Source of the DNA: Siphonodentalium dalli
Lineage: Eukaryota; Mollusca; Scaphopoda; Gadilida; Siphonodentaliidae
Direction of reading: 5' to 3'
DNA: 64,000 bases
Assembly: GCA_032622095.1 (NCBI GenBank)
Contig: CP136061.1
Span: forward strand, 36,957,797 to 37,021,796
Within the stretch, counting starts at the first letter, position 1; each line of letters begins with the position of its first letter. A model generated the notes under the pieces. The model searched no databases, was not told the DNA's origin, and was given only the letters and a program-made list of their open reading frames with translations. Below, one piece after another: positions 54,237 to 64,000 of this stretch. A program made the translations under genes and the position numbers.

Positions 54237-57200
54237 CTGGAAAAGAACACAGAAATTACATGAAAATGTTATTGCAACATTTTTAATCATAGAGAATCAT
54301 GCATATAATACAAGAACACAGAACAGATATGAAGATACCCAAAGTTCCAAGTCTGGGAAGTTTCATTAGCACCCCCCCCCCCCCCCCCACACCACCACCA
54401 TGCACTGTTGTATTGGAATTTCCAATAGTTGGAAAGCATGAAGTACCAGTCCCAACGTAAAGGGGTGCATATATGTGACCCGCCATATCAAATCCAGTCG
54501 GAAGTCGGGATTTTTTTACCCTGTGCCAATGCATTCTCTTATATATGCGAGTCGACCATAGGTCGCCTCACATATATAAGAGAATGCATTGGCCTAACAA
54601 TTTTTTACAATTTTAATAATTTGTTTTTGTATTCTTTAACAATTTTATAATTTCACCCATACAGAGCCCCAGACAAACATGAGCAGACGACACTCTTCTA
54701 GGTGCTTCTGTATATGTGTGGGGCTCCTTGCAGGGTAATGCATGTTTTTTTTATTTTATTTCCTAAAAATTGTAAGAAACATTTATTTAAAAAAATGATA
54801 AAATATTGTTAGGCCAATGCATTCTCTTATATATGCGAGGCGACCTATGGTCGACTCGCATATATAAGAGAATGCATTGGCACAGGGTAAAAAAAAAATT
54901 TCAACTGGTACCTCAAGCTTTCCAACATGACATCCCCTCAGGTTGGATGTTTACAAACAAATGGTCATTTCAGTTCAAAACATTTACCAAAGTAAGAAAA
55001 TATGCAACTTTTTGTCCAAAAAAATACAAATTTCACACAAATAATGGTTGGGAGATCAAACAATCAGAACAACTATTTTTAGTTGGAAATTTTCAAAGTT
55101 CTGATGTAAGTTGGGCATGACATTTCCAAAAGTTGAAATTTTGATCAAAGTTTGCATGTGTGAGACCCCCCCCCAAAACCCACATGTGTGAGACCACCCC
55201 CAAAACCCACATGTGTGAGACCCCCCCCCCCAAAACCCACATGTGTGAGACCACCCCCAAAACACACATGTGTGAGACCACCCCCCAAAACACACATGTG
55301 TGAGACCACCCCCCAAAACACACATGTGTGAGACCACCCCCCAAAACACACATGTGTGAGACCACCCCCCAAAACACACATGTGTGAGACCACCCCCCAA
55401 AACACACATGTGTGAGACCACCCCCCAAAACACACATGTGTGAGACCACCCCCCAAAACCCACATGTGTGAGACCACCCCCCAAAACCCACATGTGTGAG
55501 ACCACCCCCCAAAACCCACATGTGTGAGACCACCCCCCAAAACCCACATGTGTGAGACCACCCCCCAAAACCCACATGTGTGAGACCCCCCCCCAAAACC
55601 CACATGTTGCCATATCTTTGCCAGTATAAACCACTGAGTGTGTTAGAGTCTAATTTGGTGATTATGACAGTTGGTGTTTAGTTTATATGTAATTCTACCA
55701 GGGAGCATCCCAGAGGTTTAAAATGGGAGAAATCACTGCTCCCGATATGTTTGTTAGGGAGAAGTGGACTGTTATTAGGGAGAAGTGGACTGTTATTAGG
55801 GAGAAGTGGACTGTTATTAGGGAGAAGTGGACTGTTATTAGGGGAAGTGGACTGTTATTAGGGAGAAGTGGACTGTTATTAGGGAGAAGTGGACTGTTAT
55901 TAGGGAGAAAAGTCATCAAATCTGAAGATCAATTTGCATCTGAACAACAGACTTCTTCGATCCAATAAGTATAATACTATACAAGAGCTCATTTATATTA
56001 CCCAATGTAATCAATAATTACATTGCTGTAATCAGCAAATAAATTTCAAATACACTGTTTGGAGATATACATTTGAGGGAGTAGTCACTTCTTCCGAGGA
56101 CACAAATATGGACAAGCAAGCCTTGAAATAGTGTAATGCCTAACCAGAATGAGGTCGCCAGAGGGTGAATTTTGTGATGCTAGCCCACTGTACGGGATAG
56201 AATCACTAAATTCAACCTCTAGATACCTCATTTTGCAAATGACAGGCAGACTATGTCAAGGCTTGGTCCTTAAATATGCTGGCTGTTGAGACTCTTACCA
56301 GTGTAAAGCACCTAGACTATGTTATGGTCTAATCTGGTGACTATGGCTGTCAGTTTTTAGTTTATATGTCATTCTGCTGCCATGGATACTCACCGAAAGA
56401 TTCGCTGACAGGCAGGAAGGCCCGGATGGTGCACATCGGTGAGTTCGGGCTGTGTAATTCTTCTACTATTGTTCCTCTCTTCTTTGTCAGAGTTCCGAAT
56501 ACTCCTCCAACAACATGTTCATTACACTGTGGATAAATATAGAAAATTTGAGTCAATATTACAGTCCTTGTCCAGACATCAATGTTATGTCATTCTCTGC
56601 TATTGCTTGAAATTTGATAAGGACATTTAGATTGAACATTGTACTTATTAAAGATACGGGCGGCGTTGGCGGTGGGTATGCTGTTAAAATATTCACCTCC
56701 ATCAAAACTGCCAAAAACAGAAAGAATAGTAAAATATAGACAGATTTGTTCTTATACCAACCAGAAATATGGCATAAACAGTATGTTATTGTCAATTTTG
56801 TTTCCTTTGTTATGTAAACAAAAGCAAAAAACGTTACGTTTCCTGGCTTTTGTTTAGATCCTGATATGGTAAACATAAAGAGCATTATTTGTTACTGTTT
56901 TCCTGATATGGAAATAATAAAGAGCGTTTATATCATTTGTGTGTGATTAACCAATAGAATTGCGCTGTGTTATGCAAACAGAAGCACAACTTCTGTAACA
57001 CAAGCAGGCTCTTGTTTATGTACACCATCGTACGTCTTGACGACAATATAATATTTACGCGCTCATTATGTTTGGCACATGAACAAAACTATATATATTT
57101 TAATATTCCTTGTGTTGATGGTGATTAGAACAAATATGAATATTTCTTCAACTAACGACGCCTGTGCCTTTAAAGCTGCATCTAGTGTTCACACCACTAT

Positions 57201-60200
57201 TATACTAAATTAAAGTTTTGTCATGATTGCCTAATTAACCATTTCTTCACTATATACACACTGAAGATTAGTTCCTTCAGGAAATGTTCAGATAATAAGA
57301 TCATAGGTTATTTGTTGAACTTTAAAATTATCTGAACATTTCCAACCAAATAATATGAATCCATCAGCACTTCTATTATCATTTCTGTCTTATTTTTCCT
57401 GAACACCACTCTAGATGAATAATAGACCATTCTAATGTATACATGTATTACTGAGTGGGAGAACCATTTAGACTAGAAAGGGTTACAATAGGACCAACTT
57501 GCATAATTTGTCAGGATAATGGAAACTACTTCCTTTAACCCTTTTACCCAACAAACCGGCCAAAAACGCCCATATAAAGCTTCAACAGCCTAATATATCT
57601 TGGGTCTGTCTCAATAAAACCATACAAATATGGATATCATTGGAACCGGCTCATTGACCACATTGTGATGGTTACAGTTATGCCCTGTGCCAATGCATTC
57701 TCTTATATATGCGAGTCGACCATAGGTCGCCTCGCATATTTAAGAGAATACATTGGCCTAAAAAAAATCTTTTTTTAACACTTTTTACCATTTTTTCTTA
57801 CATTCTTTAACAATTTTATAATTTTTAATGTGTTAAGCCAATGCATTCTCTTATATATGCGAGGCGACCTATGGTCGACTCGCATATATAAGAGAATGCA
57901 TTGGCACAGGGCCCTTCTGTTGGGTAAAGGGTTAACTAAAAGCAGGACAATTTTTCTGTTCATGAATTTCTGCCATGCTTTGTTGTTTGAATATCCTTTT
58001 CAGTGAACTCATCACTCGCCAGATTGCGCACATATTTTCATTTTAGAACATATTCCACAATTTGAATGACGAGTGTCAAATGAATCGAAGATGTTAGATA
58101 TTACAAACAAAACAACCAACTACCATTTTGGTCTTCAAGCATTTACAGTATACTTTCTCAGGAATTCTTTTCAAATTGTCCAAGCAAGTGACTAACATGG
58201 ATAGAGATACTGGCAGGAAAGTGATCAGTTTAAATGAGCTGAGTTTGCGGAAGAATCTCATCAATGAGATACAGTAATGCACTAATTAATCGACTCCATA
58301 ACCACAGCAGAATTATGGGTTATTTTTCAGGATTTAGTCGGAAATATGGCTTGTTGCCATTCATCGGAAAGCTCTCAGTGAGAGCTTTCCGATGAATGGC
58401 AACAAGCCATATTTCCGACTAAATCCTGAAAAGTAACCCATAATTCTGCTGTGGTTATGGAGTCGATTAATTAGGGCATTACTGTACATGTTGTTCTTGA
58501 GTAAAACGAAAAGAAAAAATATTCACCTGGATTTCTACTTTATAGACTGGTTCCATGAGTCTTGGCTTGGCTGTGAGCATGGTTCCCATGACACATCGCC
58601 TCATGGTTGGTATGACCTGTGATGCCTGTCTGCATGAAGGGTCGCTATGGACCTGGGCGTCCCTGATGTCGAATCTCACACCTCTCACTGCCTCTTCACA
58701 GAGAACACCCTGTAAAAATTACAAAAATTAACCCTTTACCCAACAGAACGGCCCTGTGCCAATGCATTCTCTTATATATGCGAGTCGACCATAGGTCGCC
58801 TCGCATATATAAGAGAATGCATTGGCTTAACACATTAAAAATTATAAAATTGTTAAAGAATGTAAGAAAAAATGGTAAAAAGTGTTAAAAAAAGATTTTT
58901 TTTAGGCCAATGCATTCTCTTATATATGCGAGGCGACCTATGGTCGACTCGCATATATAAGAGAATGCATTGGCACAGGGCATAACTGTAACTATCACAA
59001 TGTGGTCAAGGAGCCGGTTCCAATGATATCCATATTTGTATGGTTCTATTGAGACAGACCGAAGATATTTTAGGCTGTTGAAGCTTTATTTGGCCGGTTT
59101 TGGCCGGTTTGTTGGGTAAAGGGTTAACCATTTTATTCCTAAATGGACTGATGTTAGTTACAAATTTTAATATATAAATAATTTCTATGAGCAAGAATAT
59201 TTGCTATCCACATTTGAACACATCGGTATAGTGGTTCACATCATTTTATCTGTTCCATGACCATAACGGCTGTGTTGTATTGGGACCAAGATAACCGAAA
59301 AAGCATTTGGTCATGGTATAAATAAATCCTGTTATATGTGTTCAGCATCAATTTAATTTGTATGATACCCCAAATTAAACATGAATATGTCATTCTGTTA
59401 TACATTCATGAGTATTTTAAAAAGCTAAAATGGGGCATTTTGAGCACACATTTCAAATATTAAATGTTGCACTATTTCCTTGAAAAGTCAGCTCAGAGAC
59501 AGCGCTTGCCAAGCACGGTAGCACGGTAGTGACAGGATTAACAAATAAATCTTAACCAATAACAACACACAAAAATATAAATTATGTTTTTTTTATATAA
59601 TTTATTCATATATGCAATCAACGTCGTTTTCGATGCATCTGTCGGCGTATAGAAGTGTCGGATGCCGAACTACATAAATTGGGCGACCGACCGGAAGTTC
59701 GAGATGAACACGCACAATTCGATCGCTGTTTCCGATATTCCAACTACACAAAAGCAAGAGACCACACCCGTAAACTATTAAACTGTACTTGCTGGTGTAA
59801 ATTTGACTTATTTAAAACGATTCTAGAACATGTATTGTCATAAAGGCAATCCGATTCGATAGCAATTCCGAAGCGGTGTTCTCAAACTTCGCCACTGAAT
59901 TTGTGGTCTCCGGCGACTCGAAAAGTAAACAATCGCTACAAAGGTGCATTCTATGCTCTCATGACCACTGCCATGTCATATTAGTATTGGCATGAAGCTG
60001 GATAAATGCTAATACTAATGGTGGAATAGTTATGTAATACATTCTTTTATCCCCAAATAAATTAATGTACTATTTTGCTGTTTAATCGGTGATCATTATT
60101 CGCTGAGATTTGGCGTCTTGTGTTACCACTAGAAACGGAAGTGATTTCTTGCGATTTGATTGGTGGACAAAATAAAATTCCGGGTAAATTCGCCCCATGG

Positions 60201-63200
60201 ATATTCGACTTGGTTTGCGATCTTTTTAAGGTATCACTACCCCCAGTGATGCGGGAAACGACACTTCCCTCCACTGATAGATATTGTCGCTACCAAGCGT
60301 ATCTAAGGGCCTTGACCAATCAAATGCATGCATTTTAGTCAAAGCGAAAGTAGTTGTAATTATATTTTTGGTAACAGTATATTCATAGTATTACATATTT
60401 TTTAACATGAATACAAAAAACAATACAATACAAAATGTATATATATAACTTTATTTACTTAATATCATTTATTTATTTTTTGTTCATGAGAACCCTCTTC
60501 ATCTTCCAATGCCAATTCAGATACTTTTTGCTTGGTCTCAATATTCTGTGATGTGTATCATCAGCCAATTTAACATGGTTGGGCATTCGAGTTTCAACTT
60601 TCTGAGAAATTTCAGATAGTGAAATTTTCTTCCCGGAAGGTACATATGTGTGTACTGTCTTTGTAGAATTTGCTATATATATGTAGCATAACGCTTCTTT
60701 TTTTTTAGATACTAAATGGAATTAAAAATATAAATTATGTTAATCTTCTATTTATTTTGCCCATCAGTTTTGATTATGTACAGAAATAGAAGAGATTACT
60801 GATAACTAACCTCTTGTGTTGCCCACTGAAATCCTGCTTTGATTGGGTCACTTATGTTGTTGAGGTACTGCACTGCTTTAGTTGTGTCCAGAAGGATGTT
60901 AGGTCCGGTTGTGTTGGGGCCGAAGCACCAGATCTTCCTGGCTTCTCCTGCATCAAATCCATGGTTGTCAGCTAAGTATCGGGAACGTTCCTTTACGTCC
61001 TGTACCGATGCTACTTTTCCCTGTAAAATATTGTTGACTTTATCAGACAAGGCTCATTTGAAGAGATACTAAACATTGTTATATCAAAGTCTGTGCGATT
61101 ATAATGCAGGACAGTGTGTGCATTTGTGTTATTACCATGTGTTAGGCCTATAAAGGTTTATGGTTATTCACACCATCATTCACAACATTCTCCCTCAACC
61201 TCATAGCAGGATCATATTAGTAATGAGATAGTGGAGATAACAAAACATCTATAAAATTAAACTTCAATTGATTTTTTTGCTGCAGACAACTGCTGCAGAA
61301 GTGAAGAATGTGTTAGATGCATCCTTGCTCAAATTTTATTCCTATAGCTTCACAACCAAAATACATCTTTTTTCGATCGCCAAAGTAAAAAATGATATAC
61401 ACATAATGAAATAACTATAATTGAAAAGTTATCTAGAAACATGATCACTAGTGAAAAGTTGGCTACTCCTGTGACCAATATTTAAGAAATGACTTGAATA
61501 TCGATTGGAGTCATTGGTTTTGACTGGCAGAGTAAATATTTAAACAGAATGGGTGAATCCCAAAGAGATTCACACAAACTTTAAATTTTTTTAATTACTC
61601 TGCCATTCAAAACCAATGACCCCAATCGATATTCAACTCAACTTTTCAAAACTACCAAAACAATTGTAAGTAACATATTGTTCAAATTCCAACATAGTCT
61701 GTGACATAGGTGGTTCATAGCTGTTTATGAAGTGTACAGCACACATGGCTTGAAGTGACGTAGGTGGTTCATGGCTTTTTATGAAGTGTCAACTTCAGTT
61801 ATTGGTTTATGAACCTCAGAAATGTTTGTGTAAACCGTATGGCAAGATGTACTGATTCATTCAGGCACTAATTTTGTGAACGTACAGGGTGTGTGATTAT
61901 GAAATGATGGCTAAGCGTGTGACAAGTGCTTTCTGACAATGATTATAGATGAATGACCTCATCAGCTGTATTACTCACATCCTCTATCTCCTCAGTGAGG
62001 CCATCAGGTAAGGGCTCAGCTGTCATGAACAGTCTCACATGCTTGTTTGTTGTCTTAGAGAGGCACAGTCGGTCAGATTTATCAGATACTGTTTCGCAGT
62101 AGTTCACTATTGGCATGGATTGCTATAAATAAAGAGAGGTCAGTCAGCAATGAATAAATTAATTTAAAATAGTGTTAAATTTTGAGGATAACCATTGATA
62201 ATCAGAGACCAATGACAAGATGCTGCTATTACATTATCTCAAATACATGCTTAACTCTTCCATGACGGGAGATGTGCTGCACAATAAAAATCCTGTGCCA
62301 GTGCATTCTCTTATATATGCGAGTCTCCCATAGGGAGCCTCGCATATATAAGAGAATACACTGGATTATAATGTCTAGGTGAATATTGTTAGGCCTATGT
62401 ATTCTTTTGTACATGTAAGGCTCCCTATGGGAGACTTGCATATATAAGACAATACATTGGCACAGGGTTTTCACCAAAATTTCAGGAAGCTGAAAAGTTA
62501 AAAGTATTATACATGTATATCAGTGGGGACAATATTTAAATCATTCACAAAAGTGGAATCCATTCTCAGACACCCACCCATATCACTCACAGTTAGTCTC
62601 AGAATTTTTTTTTAGTTGACTGAACATTTCCCTTGATTTCCCAACTAATATTTAATATACATTTAGTTGAAACTTAATTTATATGTTATTGTTGGAAAAC
62701 ATGATGCTAAATATCCAAGCCTTGAAATAGTGTGTCGGTCATTTGCAGAATGAGGTTCCCAGAGGTTGAATTTAGGGCGCTACCCCGCACAGTGACGCTA
62801 CTGCACATACATTGAACTGATGCGTGGACTTATCAAACAATACCTTGATTGGAATTCTTGCATGCTCTTCTTCCAAATCTTTCAAACATATTTCAAGGTG
62901 AAGTTCTCCCGCTCCAGCTATGATGTGTTCTCCGTCATCATATGTGCACTGGAATGGAAATATTCAGTTGATATCAGGTATAATATCTTGGTTTTCTCAA
63001 TGATCCTATATTTTGACAAAGTTTCTCAAAAATGGCCCAAACAATTCCAAAATGGCCAAAATATTTACTTCTTTGAGTGTGTGAAATTGATAAGATAGTT
63101 TTCCGGTGCTATGCTAAATGGAGAAATGTAGCATTCTATTAATATCGCCGAGAATCTTAAACAAATCGTTGGAAAACATCGTCTGTAAATCATCTCAATT

Positions 63201-63684
63201 CAGGACGCAACTATCAGCGATAAACGAACGAAAAATATTTCGCCATCGATAGTCGCTGAATTTAATTAATATATAATAATGACGGGGTGTGTTGTCAATT
63301 TGGATATATTAATATTTGTAAAAATAACTACTTTGAGCAAGATTTTTCTCCATTTTATTTGATCACCCTACCGGAGTGTTTCACATCACTTTAAGTGGGA
63401 AGAGTAAAGGAGAGGAGATGCTTACCTTTACCATGGGATCAGATTTAGAGAGTCGTTTTAATCCTTCGACTAGCTTTGGTAGATCGGCTGCGTTAACAGC
63501 CTCGACAGCGATCCTCACGACCGGGCTCACTGAGAATTTCAGGACCTTAATGTTATGTGCTTCCTCATAGGTTGTGATGGTTCCGGTCTTGACAAGGAAG
63601 TTGTCAATTCCACCGAGTCCGACTACATTACCACATGGCACTTCATCTATCGACATCACAGAACCTCCCATCATTATCACTGTC
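54043..63684 (-). CDS. EEF2: eEF2-like translation elongation factor, C-terminal half (7 exons)
   Basis: eEF2 is the cytosolic GTPase that moves tRNAs and mRNA through the ribosome. Exons in transcript order: 63684-63426, 62948-62844, 62122-61979, 61020-60811, 58709-58527, 56526-56394, 54236-54043. All are GT-AG and phase-compatible, coding 408 residues plus stop. Coverage runs from domain II (TVIMMGG...) through III, IV and V; the GTPase domain lies beyond 64000. Most blocks match eEF2 closely ([50 protein letters not shown], final YLDKL), excluding EFTUD2 and EFL1. The diphthamide His is Cys and nearby tip residues differ, unlike ordinary eEF2, so this is probably a divergent paralogue. Intact frame and splice sites argue against a pseudogene. 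Convergent with KCNQ1. Confidence 0.93.
54512..54897. mobile_element. two-hairpin element, family P type 3 (intronic)
   Basis: Both ccaatgcattctcttatata stems are present. The element starts and ends at taccctgtgcc/ggcacagggta without the CCCTTTACCC ends. The spacer differs from other copies and holds tacagagccccagacaaaca. Confidence 0.75.
55153..55612 (+). repeat. 28-bp C-rich minisatellite, about 16 copies
   Basis: Units of cccacatgtgtgagaccacc plus ccccaaaa in the last eEF2-like intron. Middle units have aacacac for aacccac. Long minus-strand frames (up to 192 codons) are translated repeat. Confidence 0.96.
55745..55912 (+). repeat. 21-bp minisatellite, 8 copies
   Basis: agggagaagtggactgttat plus t, in the last eEF2-like intron. 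One unit has lost two bases. Confidence 0.93.
56117..56265. mobile_element. foldback family C, copy 7 (intronic)
   Basis: caagccttgaaatagtgtaa ... actatgtcaaggcttgg ends with a degraded central hairpin. Confidence 0.75.
56394..56526 (-). CDS. EEF2: eEF2-like exon: domain V
   Basis: A 133-nt exon (phase 0 in, 1 out) between tatccacag and gtgagt. It encodes [20 protein letters not shown] then [20 protein letters not shown] and SESFG. VVGGxxGxLxxKRG and LPVxESFG are typical eEF2 domain V blocks. The final G is completed by GC of the next exon. Confidence 0.95.
56648..57173. mobile_element. TTAA-flanked MITE family J, copy 2 (intronic)
   Basis: TTAAAGATACGGGCGGCG at the left; gacgcctgtgcctttaa at the right. 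Shares ataaagagcgtttat and gcataaacagtatg with 3619-4118. Confidence 0.7.
57535..57935. mobile_element. two-hairpin MITE family P (intronic, reversed)
   Basis: Complete copy with TTAA borders, opposite in orientation to 48415-48814. Confidence 0.92.
58273..58475. mobile_element. near-perfect 200-bp palindrome (intronic)
   Basis: Two arms of about 100 bp (gcactaattaatcgactcca ... cggaaagctctcag and the inverse) mirror each other with only a few mismatches, centred near 58378. No loop of note. Lies 51 bp past the donor of the diphthamide-site exon. Confidence 0.93.
58527..58709 (-). CDS. EEF2: eEF2-like exon: domain IV tip, diphthamide site lost
   Basis: A 183-nt phase 0-0 exon between tttacag and gtgaat. 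It encodes [20 protein letters not shown] then [40 protein letters not shown] and Q. In eEF2 the corresponding tip reads HxDxxHRGxxQ, with the second His changed to diphthamide. Here that codon is TGC, Cys (58632-58634), the next Gly is Gln, and the His of the usual FDVHD is Arg (58662-58664). Flanking residues align without gaps. A transposon border lies 19 bp upstream of the acceptor. Confidence 0.95.
58728..59127. mobile_element. two-hairpin MITE family P (intronic, beside an acceptor)
   Basis: Complete 400-bp copy with TTAA borders. The lower border is 19 bp upstream of the acceptor of the 58527-58709 exon (reading on the minus strand). Confidence 0.92.
59128..60810 (-). other. eEF2-like intron
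   Basis: Open frames at 59655-59843 and 60120-60338 (+ strand) have no recognised domain. Composition rises in GC over 59620-60340, possibly an old inserted sequence. Confidence 0.4.
60811..61020 (-). CDS. EEF2: eEF2-like exon: domain IV
   Basis: A 210-nt phase 0-0 exon between ttttacag and gttagt. It encodes [20 protein letters not shown] then [40 protein letters not shown] and [10 protein letters not shown]. The IWCFGPxxTGPNIL block is an eEF2 hallmark and is intact. Confidence 0.96.
61021..61978 (-). other. eEF2-like intron with a foldback
   Basis: 61497-61634 is an inverted repeat (atcgattggagtcattggtt and inverse). 61698-61800 holds a two-copy direct repeat of gtgac(a/g)taggtggttcat. 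Confidence 0.65.
61979..62122 (-). CDS. EEF2: eEF2-like exon: start of domain IV
   Basis: A 144-nt phase 0-0 exon between tttatag and gtgagt. It encodes [20 protein letters not shown] then [20 protein letters not shown] and GLTEEIED. eEF2 normally reads SYRETV at the first domain IV strand; here it is NYCETV, so the conserved Arg is Cys (62096-62098). The rest follows the family (LSKxxNKHxRL, PDGLxEdI). Confidence 0.94.
62251..62501. mobile_element. two-hairpin MITE family P, type 2 (intronic)
   Basis: TTAA borders, CTCTTCCATGACGGGAG start, and two diverged stems (tgcattctcttatatatgcg). Confidence 0.8.
62719..62800. mobile_element. foldback family C, half copy (intronic)
   Basis: caagccttgaaatagtgtgt and one gaatgaggttcccagaggtt arm only. 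It ends about 44 bp from an eEF2-like exon. Confidence 0.65.
62844..62948 (-). CDS. EEF2: eEF2-like exon: domain III
   Basis: A 105-nt phase 0-0 exon between ttccag and gtattg. It encodes [20 protein letters not shown] then [15 protein letters not shown], the GAGELHLE signature of the domain III fold of EF-G/eEF2 proteins. It lacks an ATG and was found by motif. Confidence 0.96.
63103..63394 (+). mobile_element. MITE family D, copy 4 (intronic)
   Basis: Starts tagcattctattaatatcgc and ends gatcaccctaccggagtgtt plus tcacatcacttt. The shortest and cleanest of the four copies. Confidence 0.75.
63426..63684 (-). CDS. EEF2: eEF2-like exon: domain II-III
   Basis: A 259-nt exon after ttcttttag, first base completing an Arg codon, ending AAG before gtaagc. 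It encodes [20 protein letters not shown] then [20 protein letters not shown], and further [20 protein letters not shown] ending SKSDPMVK. This is the domain II end and domain III start of eEF2, very well conserved. A mobile element (family D) ends 31 bp after the donor. Confidence 0.96.
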
Positions 63685-63946
63685 CTAAAAGAATATTACA
63701 AGAAATATTAAATGCTGGCAAAACGCCTTAGATCAAAATTTGATTCTAACATTAACTGTACATATGGCTACCACATCTTGTTTTATTTGACTTAAAGCAG
63801 TCAGATAATTAGATATAGTCATCAAAATAATCTTTATTTCAAGTTGATTAAGTTTTTTCAAATCAAAACTTTGATTTAAAAAAAAATGTTTTAATAAATT
63901 GTTCAAGGAGTTCACTCCAAAGAAATAATTTTTAATTTTTTTTAAT

Positions 63947-64000
63947 TTAACCCTTTCAGTGCCAAGTCCGATTTTTGTATCAACCCATATACCCTGTGCC
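63947..64000. mobile_element. start of another family P element, cut by window end
   Basis: TTAACCCTTTCAGTGCC ... ccctgtgcc reaches the window edge. Confidence 0.6.

Noticed and set aside
55056-55634. Gly/Trp/His-rich frames of 152-192 codons on the minus strand
   Set aside because: Translated 28-bp minisatellite inside an intron.
60120-60338. Possible extra eEF2-like exon or nested gene
   Set aside because: No eEF2 motif, wrong strand, and the flanking exons already join in phase without it.
54043-63684. EFTUD2 (spliceosomal) or EFL1 identity for the minus-strand gene
   Set aside because: The C-terminal YLDKL end, [14 protein letters not shown] and IWCFGPxxTGPNIL blocks are those of eEF2, not of the paralogous GTPases.

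Overview
The window is animal nuclear DNA. Its two genes are split by GT-AG introns with codon phases that match across every junction, and the introns and spacers are packed with short inverted-repeat transposons, minisatellites and one degraded LINE. The protein families fit a bilaterian invertebrate; the style of repeats suggests a marine one (lancelet, hemichordate or mollusc), but the sequence alone does not settle which.

Left part (about 10.4-41.1 kb, + strand): the 3' portion of a KCNQ1-type voltage-gated potassium channel gene. Eight exons (10425-10535, 12354-12449, 17508-17769, 27036-27138, 35455-35530, 37879-37973, 40092-40188, 40790-41110) join in frame to 386 residues plus stop. 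They run from the selectivity filter (TIGYGD) and S6 through calmodulin-binding helices A and B to the tetramerisation helices C and D. S1-S5 are not recognised here and probably lie before position 1. Exon edges are repeatedly caught up in tandem duplications: three decayed partial copies precede the pore exon, one splice donor is present five times, another three times, and an acceptor with the start of its exon recurs as fragments inside a 35-bp minisatellite. The introns also hold a 5'-truncated, inactivated LINE (18.25-22.12 kb) and a 4-kb array of a 33-bp repeat (28.2-32.3 kb).

Middle (41.1-54.0 kb): no convincing gene. It holds nested non-autonomous transposons (several TTAA-flanked families, an 8-bp-target family, foldbacks) and a tRNA-like SINE.

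Right part (54.04-63.68 kb, - strand, convergent with KCNQ1): the C-terminal half of an eEF2-like GTPase. Seven exons give 408 residues plus stop, starting inside domain II and ending at the canonical ...YLDKL end. Frame and splice sites are intact, but the domain IV tip is rebuilt: the diphthamide histidine is Cys, the following Gly-rich loop is changed, and a second conserved tip His is Arg. This looks like a divergent eEF2 paralogue that cannot carry diphthamide, and it is the most notable biological signal here. N-terminal exons lie beyond 64000.
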